Made by a program: the position numbers and the translations under genes
DNA from: Vulcanibacillus modesticaldus
Lineage (GTDB): Bacteria > Bacillota > Bacilli > Tepidibacillales > Tepidibacillaceae
Direction: 5' to 3'
DNA: 33,343 nt
Assembly: GCF_001730235.1 (NCBI RefSeq)
Contig: NZ_MIJF01000017.1
Span: 1-33,343 of the forward strand
In this document: positions 22,319 through 31,030 of the stretch, piece after piece
Layout of the letters: each line of letters opens with the position of its first letter
Position numbering within the stretch: position 1 is the first letter of the stretch
Notes under the pieces: generated by a model
What the model was told of the DNA's origin: nothing
Database searches by the model: none
The model's input: only the letters and a program-made list of their open reading frames with translations

Positions 22319-23197
22319 ATGAATATAATCGGTTTATATATCAAAGGGATAATAATTGGAATTGCAAACATCATACCCGGGTTATCCGGCGGTACTATGG
22401 CATTTGTAATGGGGATATATGACAAATTAATGGAATCGATTGGGAATTTCATTACTAATCGACTAAGAAGAAAAGAGTATTTCTTTTTTTTGATGATACT
22501 AGGGTTAGGAATGCTAACAGGAATAATAATTTTTGCAGAAATATTTACTACTTTATTAACATCAGTTATTGCTAAACAGCACATGTTTTTTTTCATAACC
22601 GGTTTGATCATCGGAACGATACCCTTTGTAGTTAAATCTCATGATGATATGAAAATAACATTTAAGAGATTCATGCTAATTATTTTTGCATTTTCATTAG
22701 TCTTAATTTCTTCAAAAATTGGTGGCGGAAGTAATCAACAAACTCAATATTTAACGGTAAAGTTTGATTTTCTCGGGTTATTTAAGATAACAAATATTGA
22801 TCCATTTTATGCTTTATGGTTAGTGTTTACAGGATTTATCGCATCAGGTTCGATGATTTTACCAGGTTTTTCAGGTTCTGCACTCTTATTAGGGTTAGGT
22901 GAGTATGAAAATGTTTTATTTTTTATAGATGCTAAAATGATAGTACCGTTATTATTTTTTGCAATTGGTGCAATACCTGGAATAATTATTTCTGCCAAAG
23001 TTATTAATATTTTTTTAGAAAAACATAAGCCTGAAACTCTTTATTTTATAATTGGTCTAATATTCGCGTCTATTTTTCAGTTGAATAGTCAGATTGCAGT
23101 TGAATTAATTACCAGATTTAAGGTTATTTTCGTAAGTCTAATATTTTTATTATTGGGGATCTATGTGTCAATTTCTTTTAATAAGATTAAAAGTTAA
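22319..23197 (+). CDS. DUF368 membrane protein, undecaprenyl-phosphate translocase (PopT) homologue
   Basis: About 292 residues, with eight or so hydrophobic segments. The family signature appears twice, as the pseudo-repeats IANIIPGLSGGTMAFVMGIY near the N-terminus and GSMILPGFSGSALLLGLGEY in the middle. This PGxSG duplication is the DUF368 hallmark. Family members (PopT) have been reported to return undecaprenyl phosphate across the membrane for reuse in cell-wall synthesis. I take the ATG at 22319 because AGGAG lies six bases upstream; the GTG at 22313 overlaps it. It is a single gene with a terminator at 23228-23252. Function is by family. Confidence 0.88.
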   Translation: MNIIGLYIKGIIIGIANIIPGLSGGTMAFVMGIYDKLMESIGNFITNRLRRKEYFFFLMILGLGMLTGIIIFAEIFTTLLTSVIAKQHMFFFITGLIIGTIPFVVKSHDDMKITFKRFMLIIFAFSLVLISSKIGGGSNQQTQYLTVKFDFLGLFKITNIDPFYALWLVFTGFIASGSMILPGFSGSALLLGLGEYENVLFFIDAKMIVPLLFFAIGAIPGIIISAKVINIFLEKHKPETLYFIIGLIFASIFQLNSQIAVELITRFKVIFVSLIFLLLGIYVSISFNKIKS

Positions 23198-23227
23198 TTT
23201 TAAGTCATTAAAAATCATTTACTTTAT

Positions 23228-23252
23228 AAATCATCCGATAGGGTGATTTTGT
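23228..23252 (+). terminator. Probable terminator after the DUF368 gene
   Basis: AAATCATCC pairs with GGGTGATTT (one G-T pair) around GATA, followed by TGTT. Confidence 0.6.
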
Positions 23253-23547
23253 TATTAAAGAGGAAAAAAAGACAAAAAAAAAGGAGAGAGCAGGATTCGG
23301 ATGCTTCTCCCGTAGGATGGAGTAAGTATATGTGAAGGTAAGGTGGCTTAGATAAATCACATTATTTTACTTCCTTAACTAAAGGATAATAATTTATTAG
23401 TAAAAACTCAATGATTTTGTGTAATAATTCACAAACTGTTCAAAATTGATATCATTCTTAAATAACACTTTTAATGATTTTAAATTATTTATATGGATGG
23501 TTGATATAAGTGGTAAGTGGTTATACAAATAATGGACGGTGATATAG
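23253..23547 (+). other. Gene-free stretch before tadA, possible structured RNA
   Basis: No credible coding frame. After a purine-rich run (23263-23290) comes a G-rich segment unlike the surrounding A/T sequence. GGAGAGAGCA can pair with TGCTTCTCC (about 23283-23310, one bulge). Further on, AAGGTAAG can pair with CTTCCTT (about 23337-23378), enclosing GTG and CAC. The rest (23380-23535) is AT-rich. It could be a small RNA or a tadA leader. It matches no riboswitch I know, and I do not name it. Confidence 0.35.
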
Positions 23548-24012
<465 letters not shown>

Positions 24013-24135
24013 TTTGACGATCAATATAGGCGTTAAAAAATTGGGACAAGCAGTATTATTTGTTGTAAGTATTGTGTTAGAATATGGGATGAAACAATTT
24101 TCTGCCTTCGGAGATGAAGATGTCGAGGTGTAAAA

Positions 24136-25497
24136 ATGAGAGTAAATAGGTTGACCGATAAAATTAGCTTATCAGGTGTACATATAATTGTTTTCGCATA
24201 TTTTGGAGCAGTATTATTGGGTTCTATTTTGTTTAAACTTCCCATATTTCATAATGAAGGTGTTGAAATGGGATATATCGATTCGTTATTTACAGCTGCC
24301 AGTGCGATCAGTGTTACTGGTTTAACAGTGCTAAATACTGCTGAGACCTTCAATGTGGCTGGAACCATTCTGTTAGCTGTTTATTTACAATTTGGTGGAA
24401 TTGGTATTATGACTTTAGGAACGTTTATTTGGGTTGTTATGGGTAAAAAAATTGGTTTAAAAGAACGTCAACTAATAATGATTGATCATAACAGGACAGA
24501 TCTTTCAGGGCTAGTACAGTTGATGAAAAAAGTACTGTTAATGTCGGTTCTTATAGAATTTATTGGGGGGTTAATATTAGGAACTTATTTACTTAAATAC
24601 TATTCGGATTGGTATACTGCTTATTATTACGGTTTTTTTCATGCATTATCAGCTTTTACAAATGCTGGTTTCGATATCTTTGGTGATTCATTATTTCAAT
24701 TTTCCAATGACTATTTTGTTCAGAGTATAATGATGATACTCTTGATTTTGGGAGCAATAGGTTTTCCAGTTTTAATTGAAATAGGAAAATATCTAAGAAT
24801 GAAGCAGAATAAGAAAAATTTTAGATTTTCTTTATATACTAAATTAACTACAACCACTTTTTTCTCTCTTCTTATTTTCGGCGCCTTGGCAATTTTCTTA
24901 TTAGAAAATAATGCTTATTTCCAAGGGATGTCTTGGCATCAAAAATTATTTTATTCTCTATTTAATTCTGTCACTGCCAGAAATGGTGGTTTCGCAACGA
25001 TGGATGTGTCACTATTTAAAAAAGAGACGCTATTTTTTATTTCAATTTTGATGGTTATTGGTGCAAGTCCTTCAAGTGTTGGTGGAGGAATAAGAACAAC
25101 AACTTTTGCGGTTGTTTTTTTATCGATAATTTCTTTTGCAAAAGGAAATAAAGAAATAAAGATTTTTAAACGGAAGATTGACGATGAGGATATAATAAAA
25201 AGCTTTGTTGTATTTTCAGTTGCAACAATTTTAATTGGTTTTAGTACAATATTATTGAGTTTCTTTGAAGGTTATAAAAGTACATTGATGGAAGTTCTGT
25301 TTGAGGTATCTTCCGCATTTGGTACGACTGGATTATCGATGGGAATTACAAGCTCTCTTACTGATGTTGGGAAATTGCTGATCACGGTACTAATGTTTAT
25401 CGGAAGAATAGGTCTTCTTAGCCTTCTATTTTTATTCAATACCCAAAAAGTTAGGGCGAGGACAACTTATCCTTCGGAAAAGATTATTATTGGATGA
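24136..25497 (+). CDS. ktrB: KtrB/TrkH-family potassium uptake channel subunit
   Basis: A 453-residue membrane protein with the four-repeat pore architecture of the Trk/Ktr family. The selectivity-filter segments are visible in order: ASAISVTGLTVL, SAFTNAGFDIFGD, SVTARNGGFATMD and SSAFGTTGLSMG, each with the conserved glycine. It forms the ion channel of a potassium uptake system that needs a cytoplasmic RCK gating ring (KtrA or KtrC), which is not encoded next to it. The start ATG has GAGGTG upstream. Preceding bases 24013-24135 hold no gene, and I see no cyclic di-AMP riboswitch there. KtrB versus TrkH is inferred from length. Confidence 0.9.
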   Translation: MRVNRLTDKISLSGVHIIVFAYFGAVLLGSILFKLPIFHNEGVEMGYIDSLFTAASAISVTGLTVLNTAETFNVAGTILLAVYLQFGGIGIMTLGTFIWVVMGKKIGLKERQLIMIDHNRTDLSGLVQLMKKVLLMSVLIEFIGGLILGTYLLKYYSDWYTAYYYGFFHALSAFTNAGFDIFGDSLFQFSNDYFVQSIMMILLILGAIGFPVLIEIGKYLRMKQNKKNFRFSLYTKLTTTTFFSLLIFGALAIFLLENNAYFQGMSWHQKLFYSLFNSVTARNGGFATMDVSLFKKETLFFISILMVIGASPSSVGGGIRTTTFAVVFLSIISFAKGNKEIKIFKRKIDDEDIIKSFVVFSVATILIGFSTILLSFFEGYKSTLMEVLFEVSSAFGTTGLSMGITSSLTDVGKLLITVLMFIGRIGLLSLLFLFNTQKVRARTTYPSEKIIIG

Positions 25498-25569
25498 GGT
25501 AATTGGTTTAGGTTATAAATAGCTATTGAAATTTCTTCATTTAGATGCTACAATAACCTTCGTTATAGT

Positions 25570-25662
25570 GGAGAGGTGTCCGAGTGGCTTAAGGTGGCGG
25601 TCTCGAAAACCGCTGTACGGTGTTTAGCCGTACCGTGGGTTCAAATCCCACCCTCTCCGCCA
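25570..25662 (+). tRNA. tRNA-Ser (anticodon CGA)
   Basis: A complete cloverleaf with encoded CCA: acceptor GGAGAGG with CCTCTCC, anticodon CGA in the loop CTCGAAA closed by GCGGT/ACCGC, a long variable arm TGTACGGTGTTTAGCCGTACC and T arm GTGGGTTCAAATCCCAC. It reads UCG. Acceptor and T arm are nearly identical to tRNA-Ser(UGA) at 21928. Confidence 0.97.
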
Positions 25663-25750
25663 CAAACAGGATCTTCCACTTGAATAACGATTGTTATATC
25701 TGTATAATGAAGTATGTACCCTTTTTGGGGCTTAAATAAGTTTAATAAGT

Positions 25751-26020
25751 TTGTCGTGCTAGATGGGGAGGTAGCGGTGCCCTGTAACCCGCAATCCGCT
25801 CTAGCGGGATCGAATTCCTATCAGCGGTCATCTACATGTAGGGTCTGGCTCGTGCAAGTGGTGTTGATGGTTGGGTCCTATGCAATGAATGTCCATGAAC
25901 CCCGTCAGGTCCGGAAGGAAGCAGCGGTAAGTGGAATTTTTCATGTGTTGTAGGGTTGCCTGATCTGAGCTAACTACATGGGTACGCCTATGTGGGATGA
26001 TCAATGATAGGTGCACGACT
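25751..26020 (+). ncRNA. ffs: Signal recognition particle RNA (large Bacillus type, scRNA)
   Basis: The sequence contains the invariant SRP hairpin (helix 8): GTCAGGTCCGGAAGGAAGCAGC, at about 25905-25925, with the GGAA tetraloop that binds Ffh. The Alu domain typical of Bacillus scRNA is also present: GTCGTGCTAGATGGGGAGGT with AGCGGTGCCCTG at the 5' end, and GGGTTGCCTGATCTGAGC and GGTGCACGACT at the 3' end. The length of about 270 matches the large Bacillus form. It lies after tRNA-Ser and before dnaX as in Bacillus, with a terminator at 26039-26066. Open frames on either strand here are spurious. Exact ends are estimated. Confidence 0.96.
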
Positions 26021-26038
26021 CTTTATTTAAATAATTGA

Positions 26039-26066
26039 AACACCTGTTTTATCAGGTGTTTTTTTT
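26039..26066 (+). terminator. Terminator after the SRP RNA
   Basis: AACACCTG pairs with CAGGTGTT around TTTTAT, followed by a T run. Confidence 0.85.
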
Positions 26067-26200
26067 ATAGATTTTTTTGAGGAAATTTTGGAAATTTTAT
26101 GTATAAAGAAGGGGATTAAAAAAACTAAGGCGAATATTTCATATATATTTTTTTACAGTATTGTCTTATATGGTTGTTTTTGGATATAGGAGGTAGATAC

Positions 26201-27613
26201 ATGAGTAACATAAGAGTTGGAATGAATTTAGAACAAGTCATTAAATATATTAATCAATTACCGATAGGTTACCTGGTGATTGATGAAAGAGGCTCTATAA
26301 TAGCGATCAACCAAATACTACTTCAAGCATCAAATTATGCCGAAATAGACCTTCTAAACCAACCATACGATATATTGATCGAGTTTGATGGAAGTAAAGA
26401 AGATTTTTTTGAAATTCTAAAATCCTCATCGTTAGATAGTCATTTTCAACTGCGATGGAGGGATTTCAGGAATAATTTGCAATATAGCAAAGTGTTGATT
26501 TGGAGATTATTAAGACCAAAGTTTTTTATTTTAGGATTTTTAGATATTCAAAAGCCTAAACAGATGGATTTATTATCTCGATTTGCTGAAAGTTTTGTCT
26601 CGGAAATTAATATTGGAATAATTGTGATAGACAATAATCTTAAAATAATTGAAATCAGCCCGTTAGTCTGTAGATTGTTAAATGTTGAGAAAAAACAAGT
26701 TATCAATAGACCGATTGATGAAGTTTTTTCTGACATTCCTGATGAACATCGAATCGTGCAACGTACGTTAATCGATGGGATTATTATTTCCAATCATGCT
26801 ATTGTATGGACTATGGATCATAAAAAATATGAGCTACTGATTGATTCAAATTTAATAAGGGATGAGAAGGGTGGAGCAGTAGGTGCTTATGTTGTTTTTA
26901 AAGATGTGACCAATCTAAGATCATTAGAGCAACAAGTGTGTCAAAATGATCGTTTAGTTACAATTGGACAAATTGCTGCAGGAACGGCACATGAGATCAG
27001 AAATCCTCTTACTTCAATCAAAGGTTTTATGCAAATTTTGAAAAATTCCTTATTGAACAACGGATTAGTAGAAGAAATTGGTTATATAGAAATAGTGCTT
27101 TCTGAAATTGAACGAATTAATAAATTGGTAAGTGAAATTCTATTATTAAGTAAACCAAAGGATATTGTACATAAACCAACAGATGTAAATAGTGTGCTAA
27201 AGGCTATTTTACCAATTATTCAAAATGAGAGTTTGTTACATGGAGTAGAAGTTAAATATGAATTAAATCATTTAATACCTTTAGTTAGCGCGGATTCAGA
27301 GTTACTTAAACAAGTATTCTTGAATATTGCTAAAAATGGAATTGAAGCAATGTCTGAAGGTGGAATTTTAACAATTTCTACTGATATAAATAAGGCACAA
27401 AAACGGGTAGAAATTTTAATTCAAGATACAGGTCCAGGAATACCTAATTATATAGTTGACAAAATATTCGAACCATTTTTCACAACCAAAGGGACTGGCA
27501 CTGGTTTAGGACTTTCTATTAGTCAAAAGATCATCCATGATTTAGGTGGAAATATAAGAATATTAAACAAAGGTTTTGGCACCACATTTCAGATAAAAAT
27601 TCCCTTTATATAG
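26201..27613 (+). CDS. Soluble PAS-domain sensor histidine kinase
   Basis: About 470 residues; the start ATG at 26201 follows ATAGGAGGTAG, and the earlier frame extension has no site. Two PAS domains are predicted: about 10-115 (QLPIGYLVIDERGSIIAINQ) and about 130-245 (INIGIIVIDNNLKIIEISPL). The kinase core follows, with phospho-acceptor His264 in GTAHEIRNPLTSIKGF, N-box QVFLNIAKNGIEAM, G1 DTGPGIP and EPFFTTKGTGTGLGLS. No transmembrane segment is seen, so it senses an internal signal. No response regulator is adjacent. This orphan, soluble, multi-PAS layout resembles the KinA/KinE sporulation kinases that feed Spo0F, which is an inference only. A terminator at 27624-27653 separates it from dnaX. 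Confidence 0.9.
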   Translation: MSNIRVGMNLEQVIKYINQLPIGYLVIDERGSIIAINQILLQASNYAEIDLLNQPYDILIEFDGSKEDFFEILKSSSLDSHFQLRWRDFRNNLQYSKVLIWRLLRPKFFILGFLDIQKPKQMDLLSRFAESFVSEINIGIIVIDNNLKIIEISPLVCRLLNVEKKQVINRPIDEVFSDIPDEHRIVQRTLIDGIIISNHAIVWTMDHKKYELLIDSNLIRDEKGGAVGAYVVFKDVTNLRSLEQQVCQNDRLVTIGQIAAGTAHEIRNPLTSIKGFMQILKNSLLNNGLVEEIGYIEIVLSEIERINKLVSEILLLSKPKDIVHKPTDVNSVLKAILPIIQNESLLHGVEVKYELNHLIPLVSADSELLKQVFLNIAKNGIEAMSEGGILTISTDINKAQKRVEILIQDTGPGIPNYIVDKIFEPFFTTKGTGTGLGLSISQKIIHDLGGNIRILNKGFGTTFQIKIPFI

Positions 27614-27623
27614 ACATAACTTC

Positions 27624-27653
27624 TACCCTCGTAAAGACGAGGTATTTTTTTTT
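27624..27653 (+). terminator. Terminator after the histidine kinase
   Basis: TACCCTCGT pairs with ACGAGGTA (one bulge) around AAAG, followed by eight or nine T. Confidence 0.75.
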
Positions 27654-27722
27654 GAAATGCTTAATAATACCTAGTATAATAGATTAGAAAAGCATAATCA
27701 AAATATAATTGAGGTGTAAATT

Positions 27723-29405
27723 ATGGCCTATTTAGCATTATATCGTGCTTGGCGGCCTCAAACATTTAAAGAAGTTATAGGTCAAGAACATATTACACGA
27801 ACATTAAAAAATGCCTTGAAAGAAAATCGGTTTTCACACGCATATCTCTTCAGTGGACCAAGAGGTACTGGCAAAACTAGTGCCGCTAAAATATTTGCTA
27901 AAGCTGTTAATTGTGAACTAGGTCCGAGTGAAGAACCATGTAATCAATGTCATGTTTGTAAAGGGATTACAGAAGGCACGGTATTAGATGTTGTTGAAAT
28001 TGATGCCGCTTCTAATAGAGGAGTAGAAGAGATTAGGGATTTAAGGGAAAATGTTAAATTTGCTCCAACAGAAGCTAGATTTAAGGTCTATATCATAGAT
28101 GAAGTTCATATGTTAACTACAGAAGCCTTTAATGCTCTTCTAAAAACTTTGGAAGAACCACCCAAACATGTAATTTTCATATTGGCTACAACTGAACCGT
28201 ATAAATTACCACTAACCATAATTTCTAGATGTCAGAGATTTGATTTCAGAAGGATCTCTACTGATGTGATGATTAAAAGGTTAGATCAAATAGTAAAATC
28301 GGAAGGGTTTATTATTGAAGAAAAGGCTTTATCATACATTGCTAGCCACTCGGAAGGTGGAATGCGTGATGCCTTAAGTCTTCTTGATCAAGTATTATCT
28401 TTCAGTGGTGATAAAGTTACTTTTGAAGATGTTTTGAGGATAACAGGAAGAGCTCCCTATCAAGTATTTTCAGAAGTAGCCAAGGCTGTTAAGGAACAAA
28501 ATACGGCTCAAGTTTTAGAAATTGTTTCTCAATTACTTCAAGATGGTATGGAGTCAGAAAAAATTTTAGAAGACCTCCTATATTACTATCGTGATTTATT
28601 ATTATTTAACTCAGCACCTGAACTTCAAGAAATAAAAGAAAAACTCGCACTAGATCCAGAACTTTCAACGATTGCAGAGATTTATTCTGAAGAGGAATTA
28701 TATCTAGTAATTGAATTATTAAATAAGTATTTGAATGAGGTTAGAAATATCAACCAAACCAGAATTGTCTTAGAATTGGCGATTGTTAAAGTGGTTAATT
28801 CTTTGACTAAAGATAAAAATCAACAATTTGCTTCCAGTGAAGTTGTAATCGAATTGAAGAAGAAAATAAGAGAACTGGAGACGAAAATAGAACAACTAAC
28901 CTACAAAGAGGTTAAACTTCAAAATATTGATAATAAGCAATCCGTTTCAAGTAAGGTTATCAGTGCTAATCAAGTATCAACACGGTTAAGAAAAATAAGT
29001 TCGGGATTTTCAAAGGAAAAGCACCAAAGATTACTAAAAATGTGGCCGAATATCTTAAAAATTATTAAACAAAAAAAGGTCACTGTTCATGCATGGCTTA
29101 TTGACGGTGAGCCAGTAGGGGTCACAGATGATTTAATTGTAATAGCTTTTAATAATGTAATGCATCGAGATACGACTAATAAACCCGCTAATCGTCAATT
29201 GATTGAGGAAGTTATCTACGAACAAACTGGAGAAAAATATCATATATTTAATGTTATGCAGAAAGATTGGAAGGATTTTAATAGTGAAAAACCTAAATCA
29301 TCGTCTAAAGAAAAAAGGGAGATAAATAATGCTAAGGAAGATGATGATTTTGTAGCTAAAGCTATTGAATTATTTGGTGAAGATTTAGTTGTAATTAAAG
29401 ATTAG
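27723..29405 (+). CDS. dnaX: DNA polymerase III gamma/tau subunit
   Basis: A 560-residue clamp-loader ATPase. Walker A is SGPRGTGKTSAAKI, the zinc module is CELGPSEEPCNQCHVCK, and Walker B/DExx is VYIIDEVHMLT. ISRCQRFDFRRI is the sensor region. A coiled-coil linker (about 385-410) and a C-terminal polymerase-interaction domain (WPNILKIIKQKKVTVHAWLI onward) follow, as in full-length tau. GAGGTGTAAATT precedes the ATG. A slippery A AAA AAG heptamer lies in frame at codons 450-452, so a shorter gamma-like product is possible. It leads a tight unit with ybaB and recR. Confidence 0.97.
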   Translation: MAYLALYRAWRPQTFKEVIGQEHITRTLKNALKENRFSHAYLFSGPRGTGKTSAAKIFAKAVNCELGPSEEPCNQCHVCKGITEGTVLDVVEIDAASNRGVEEIRDLRENVKFAPTEARFKVYIIDEVHMLTTEAFNALLKTLEEPPKHVIFILATTEPYKLPLTIISRCQRFDFRRISTDVMIKRLDQIVKSEGFIIEEKALSYIASHSEGGMRDALSLLDQVLSFSGDKVTFEDVLRITGRAPYQVFSEVAKAVKEQNTAQVLEIVSQLLQDGMESEKILEDLLYYYRDLLLFNSAPELQEIKEKLALDPELSTIAEIYSEEELYLVIELLNKYLNEVRNINQTRIVLELAIVKVVNSLTKDKNQQFASSEVVIELKKKIRELETKIEQLTYKEVKLQNIDNKQSVSSKVISANQVSTRLRKISSGFSKEKHQRLLKMWPNILKIIKQKKVTVHAWLIDGEPVGVTDDLIVIAFNNVMHRDTTNKPANRQLIEEVIYEQTGEKYHIFNVMQKDWKDFNSEKPKSSSKEKREINNAKEDDDFVAKAIELFGEDLVVIKD

Positions 29406-29416
29406 GAGGATAAATT

Positions 29417-29728
29417 ATGAAGAATATGAATCAAATGATGAAACAAGTAAAAAAAATGCAACAACAAATGGAGAAGGCTCAAGAAGAATTAAAAAACAAG
29501 ACAGTTGAATCGTCCGCTGGAGGTGGAATGGTCACTGTCGTTGCTAACGGACACAAAGAAATCGTAAGTATTTCTATCAACCAAGAGGTAGTAGATCCCG
29601 ATGATGTGGAAATGTTACAGGACCTCGTGTTAACTGCTGTTAATGATGCATTAAAACAAGTTGACCAAATGGTATCCCGTGAAATGGGTAAATTTACTGG
29701 CGGTTTGAATCTTCCTGGATTATTTTAG
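29417..29728 (+). CDS. ybaB: Nucleoid-associated protein YbaB/EbfC family
   Basis: A 103-residue homodimeric DNA-binding protein. It starts [20 protein letters not shown] (an Met/Gln/Lys-rich helix), followed by [20 protein letters not shown] and a helical end with [13 protein letters not shown]. This is the full YbaB pattern. It binds the nucleoid broadly; a specific target is not established. It is located between dnaX and recR as in most bacteria, with AGGAGG just before the ATG. Confidence 0.96.
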   Translation: MKNMNQMMKQVKKMQQQMEKAQEELKNKTVESSAGGGMVTVVANGHKEIVSISINQEVVDPDDVEMLQDLVLTAVNDALKQVDQMVSREMGKFTGGLNLPGLF

Positions 29729-29740
29729 AAGGGATAGTTT

Positions 29741-30343
29741 ATGCATTACCATTATCCAGAGCCAATAGCGAAATTAATTGAAGGATTTTCCAAACTACCA
29801 GGAATAGGTCCAAAAACTGCCCAACGTTTATCTTTCCATGTGTTAAATATGGAAGAAAAAGATGTTTTGTTTATTGCAAAAGCTTTAGTGGAAGCTAAAA
29901 AAGATCTGCATTATTGTTCCCAATGTCAAAACATAACCGATGTTGATCCTTGTTATATCTGTAATGATAAGACTAGAGATCCCTCGATTATCTGTGTTGT
30001 TCAAGAACCTAAAGATGTTATAGCTATGGAAAAAACGCGTGAATATAATGGCTTGTATCATGTGTTAAATGGTGTTATTTCACCAATGGAAGGGATTGGT
30101 CCTGAACAATTAAAAATCAAGGAACTACTTGTTCGTCTTAAAGATGAACAGGTTAAAGAAATGATATTAGCGACTAATCCTAATATTGAAGGAGAAGCTA
30201 CTGCTATGTATTTATCCAAATTGGTTAAGCCTTTTGGAATTAAGGTAACGAGGATAGCTCATGGTTTACCTGTTGGTGGAGATTTAGAGTATGCAGATGA
30301 GGTAACTTTGACTAAAGCTTTAGAAGGAAGAAGAGAAATATAA
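29741..30343 (+). CDS. recR: Recombination protein RecR
   Basis: A 200-residue ring-forming protein that acts with RecF and RecO to load RecA at gaps. It has the helix-hairpin-helix [17 protein letters not shown], the four-cysteine zinc finger [16 protein letters not shown] and the TOPRIM region [20 protein letters not shown]. The C-terminal [20 protein letters not shown] is typical. It completes the dnaX-ybaB-recR unit, ending at a terminator at 30350-30376. Confidence 0.98.
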   Translation: MHYHYPEPIAKLIEGFSKLPGIGPKTAQRLSFHVLNMEEKDVLFIAKALVEAKKDLHYCSQCQNITDVDPCYICNDKTRDPSIICVVQEPKDVIAMEKTREYNGLYHVLNGVISPMEGIGPEQLKIKELLVRLKDEQVKEMILATNPNIEGEATAMYLSKLVKPFGIKVTRIAHGLPVGGDLEYADEVTLTKALEGRREI

Positions 30344-30349
30344 TAATAT

Positions 30350-30376
30350 AGCCGTTCCTATGGAACGGTTATTTTT
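30350..30376 (+). terminator. Terminator after recR
   Basis: CCGTTCC pairs with GGAACGG around TAT, with ATTTTT following. Confidence 0.75.
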
Positions 30377-30456
30377 GTATCCAAGAATCAAAATTAATTA
30401 AGTAGCATATTTGCCATTCTATACACCTATATATGTAATATAGGAGGGGAAGAGGG

Positions 30457-30708
30457 ATGTTCGATAATGACAATCATCTATTAGAGGAGATAGATAATGC
30501 GAAAAAAGAATGGGAATATGCTTTGAGACGCTTTAATGATGTAAGTGATCCTGAAGTAGTTGATTACATTATCTTTTATATTCTAGCAGCAGAAAGAAGA
30601 TATATGTATTTATTAAATAAATATAAGGATCACCAAAAGAGAAATGAGATGATAGTAAAAAATAAGCAATATAAAGAGATAGAGGTAATAGGTGAAAAAG
30701 GGGAGTAG
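30457..30708 (+). CDS. yaaL: YaaL family protein (DUF2508)
   Basis: An 83-residue, mostly helical protein of the YaaL/DUF2508 family. The family core is LLEEIDNAKKEWEYALRRFN, followed by VDYIIFYILAAERRYMYLL. No catalytic motif, signal peptide or membrane helix is present. Its function is not known; it always accompanies bofA, so a role around sporulation is possible. TAGGAGGGGAAGAGGG precedes the ATG. The bofA start follows its stop by six bases, so the two are probably translationally linked. Confidence 0.88.
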   Translation: MFDNDNHLLEEIDNAKKEWEYALRRFNDVSDPEVVDYIIFYILAAERRYMYLLNKYKDHQKRNEMIVKNKQYKEIEVIGEKGE

Positions 30709-30714
30709 AGGTGA

Positions 30715-30990
30715 ATGGAAAATCTAGATATTCTTTGGTGGATTGCTATTTTATTTATTGGAATAGTTATAATTGTATTTTTGGGGGATAGGTTGATTAA
30801 GATAGTTAAGTTAGGTTGGATTGGAATTTTAAAAATAGCAGTTGGTGCTTTTTTGTTGTACTTTTTCAATATTATTGGACAAATTTTTAATATTTACATC
30901 CCCTTAAATATGATCACCTCTTCTGTAGTCGGGTTTTTAGGTATTCCTGGATTAGCAAGTTTAATAATCATCAAGTTATTTATAATCTAG
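30715..30990 (+). CDS. bofA: Pro-sigma-K processing inhibitor BofA
   Basis: A 91-residue membrane protein. Three hydrophobic stretches are visible: LWWIAILFIGIVIIVFLGDR, KIAVGAFLLYFFNIIGQIF and the terminal GFLGIPGLASLIIIKLFII. The ending is the BofA signature. In Bacillus BofA holds the protease SpoIVFB inactive, with SpoIVFA, in the outer forespore membrane until the sigma-K checkpoint is passed. Its presence supports endospore formation. GAGGTG overlaps the gap after yaaL. A terminator follows at 31007. Confidence 0.92.
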   Translation: MENLDILWWIAILFIGIVIIVFLGDRLIKIVKLGWIGILKIAVGAFLLYFFNIIGQIFNIYIPLNMITSSVVGFLGIPGLASLIIIKLFII

Positions 30991-31006
30991 TCAATTTTTT
31001 CAATAT

Positions 31007-31030
31007 ACAGCCAGAAGGCTGTTTTTATTT
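31007..31030. terminator. Bidirectional terminator between bofA and the minus-strand membrane gene
   Basis: ACAGCC pairs with GGCTGT around AGAA, followed by TTTTATTTT. It touches the stop of the convergent gene at 31025. Confidence 0.75.

Noticed and set aside
23302-23316. Tiny leader peptide ATG CTT CTC CCG TAG before tadA
   Set aside because: Only four residues; the ribosome site is too far away and there is no attenuator context.
24013-24135. Possible cyclic di-AMP or other riboswitch before ktrB
   Set aside because: The stretch is short and lacks the conserved blocks of ydaO-type riboswitches; no terminator hairpin is present.
25714-26016. Open frames on both strands
   Set aside because: They coincide with the SRP RNA gene.
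30402-30425. Possible sigma-E promoter before yaaL-bofA (GCATATT as -35)
   Set aside because: The -35 is good, but no CATACAnT-like -10 lies at the right spacing.
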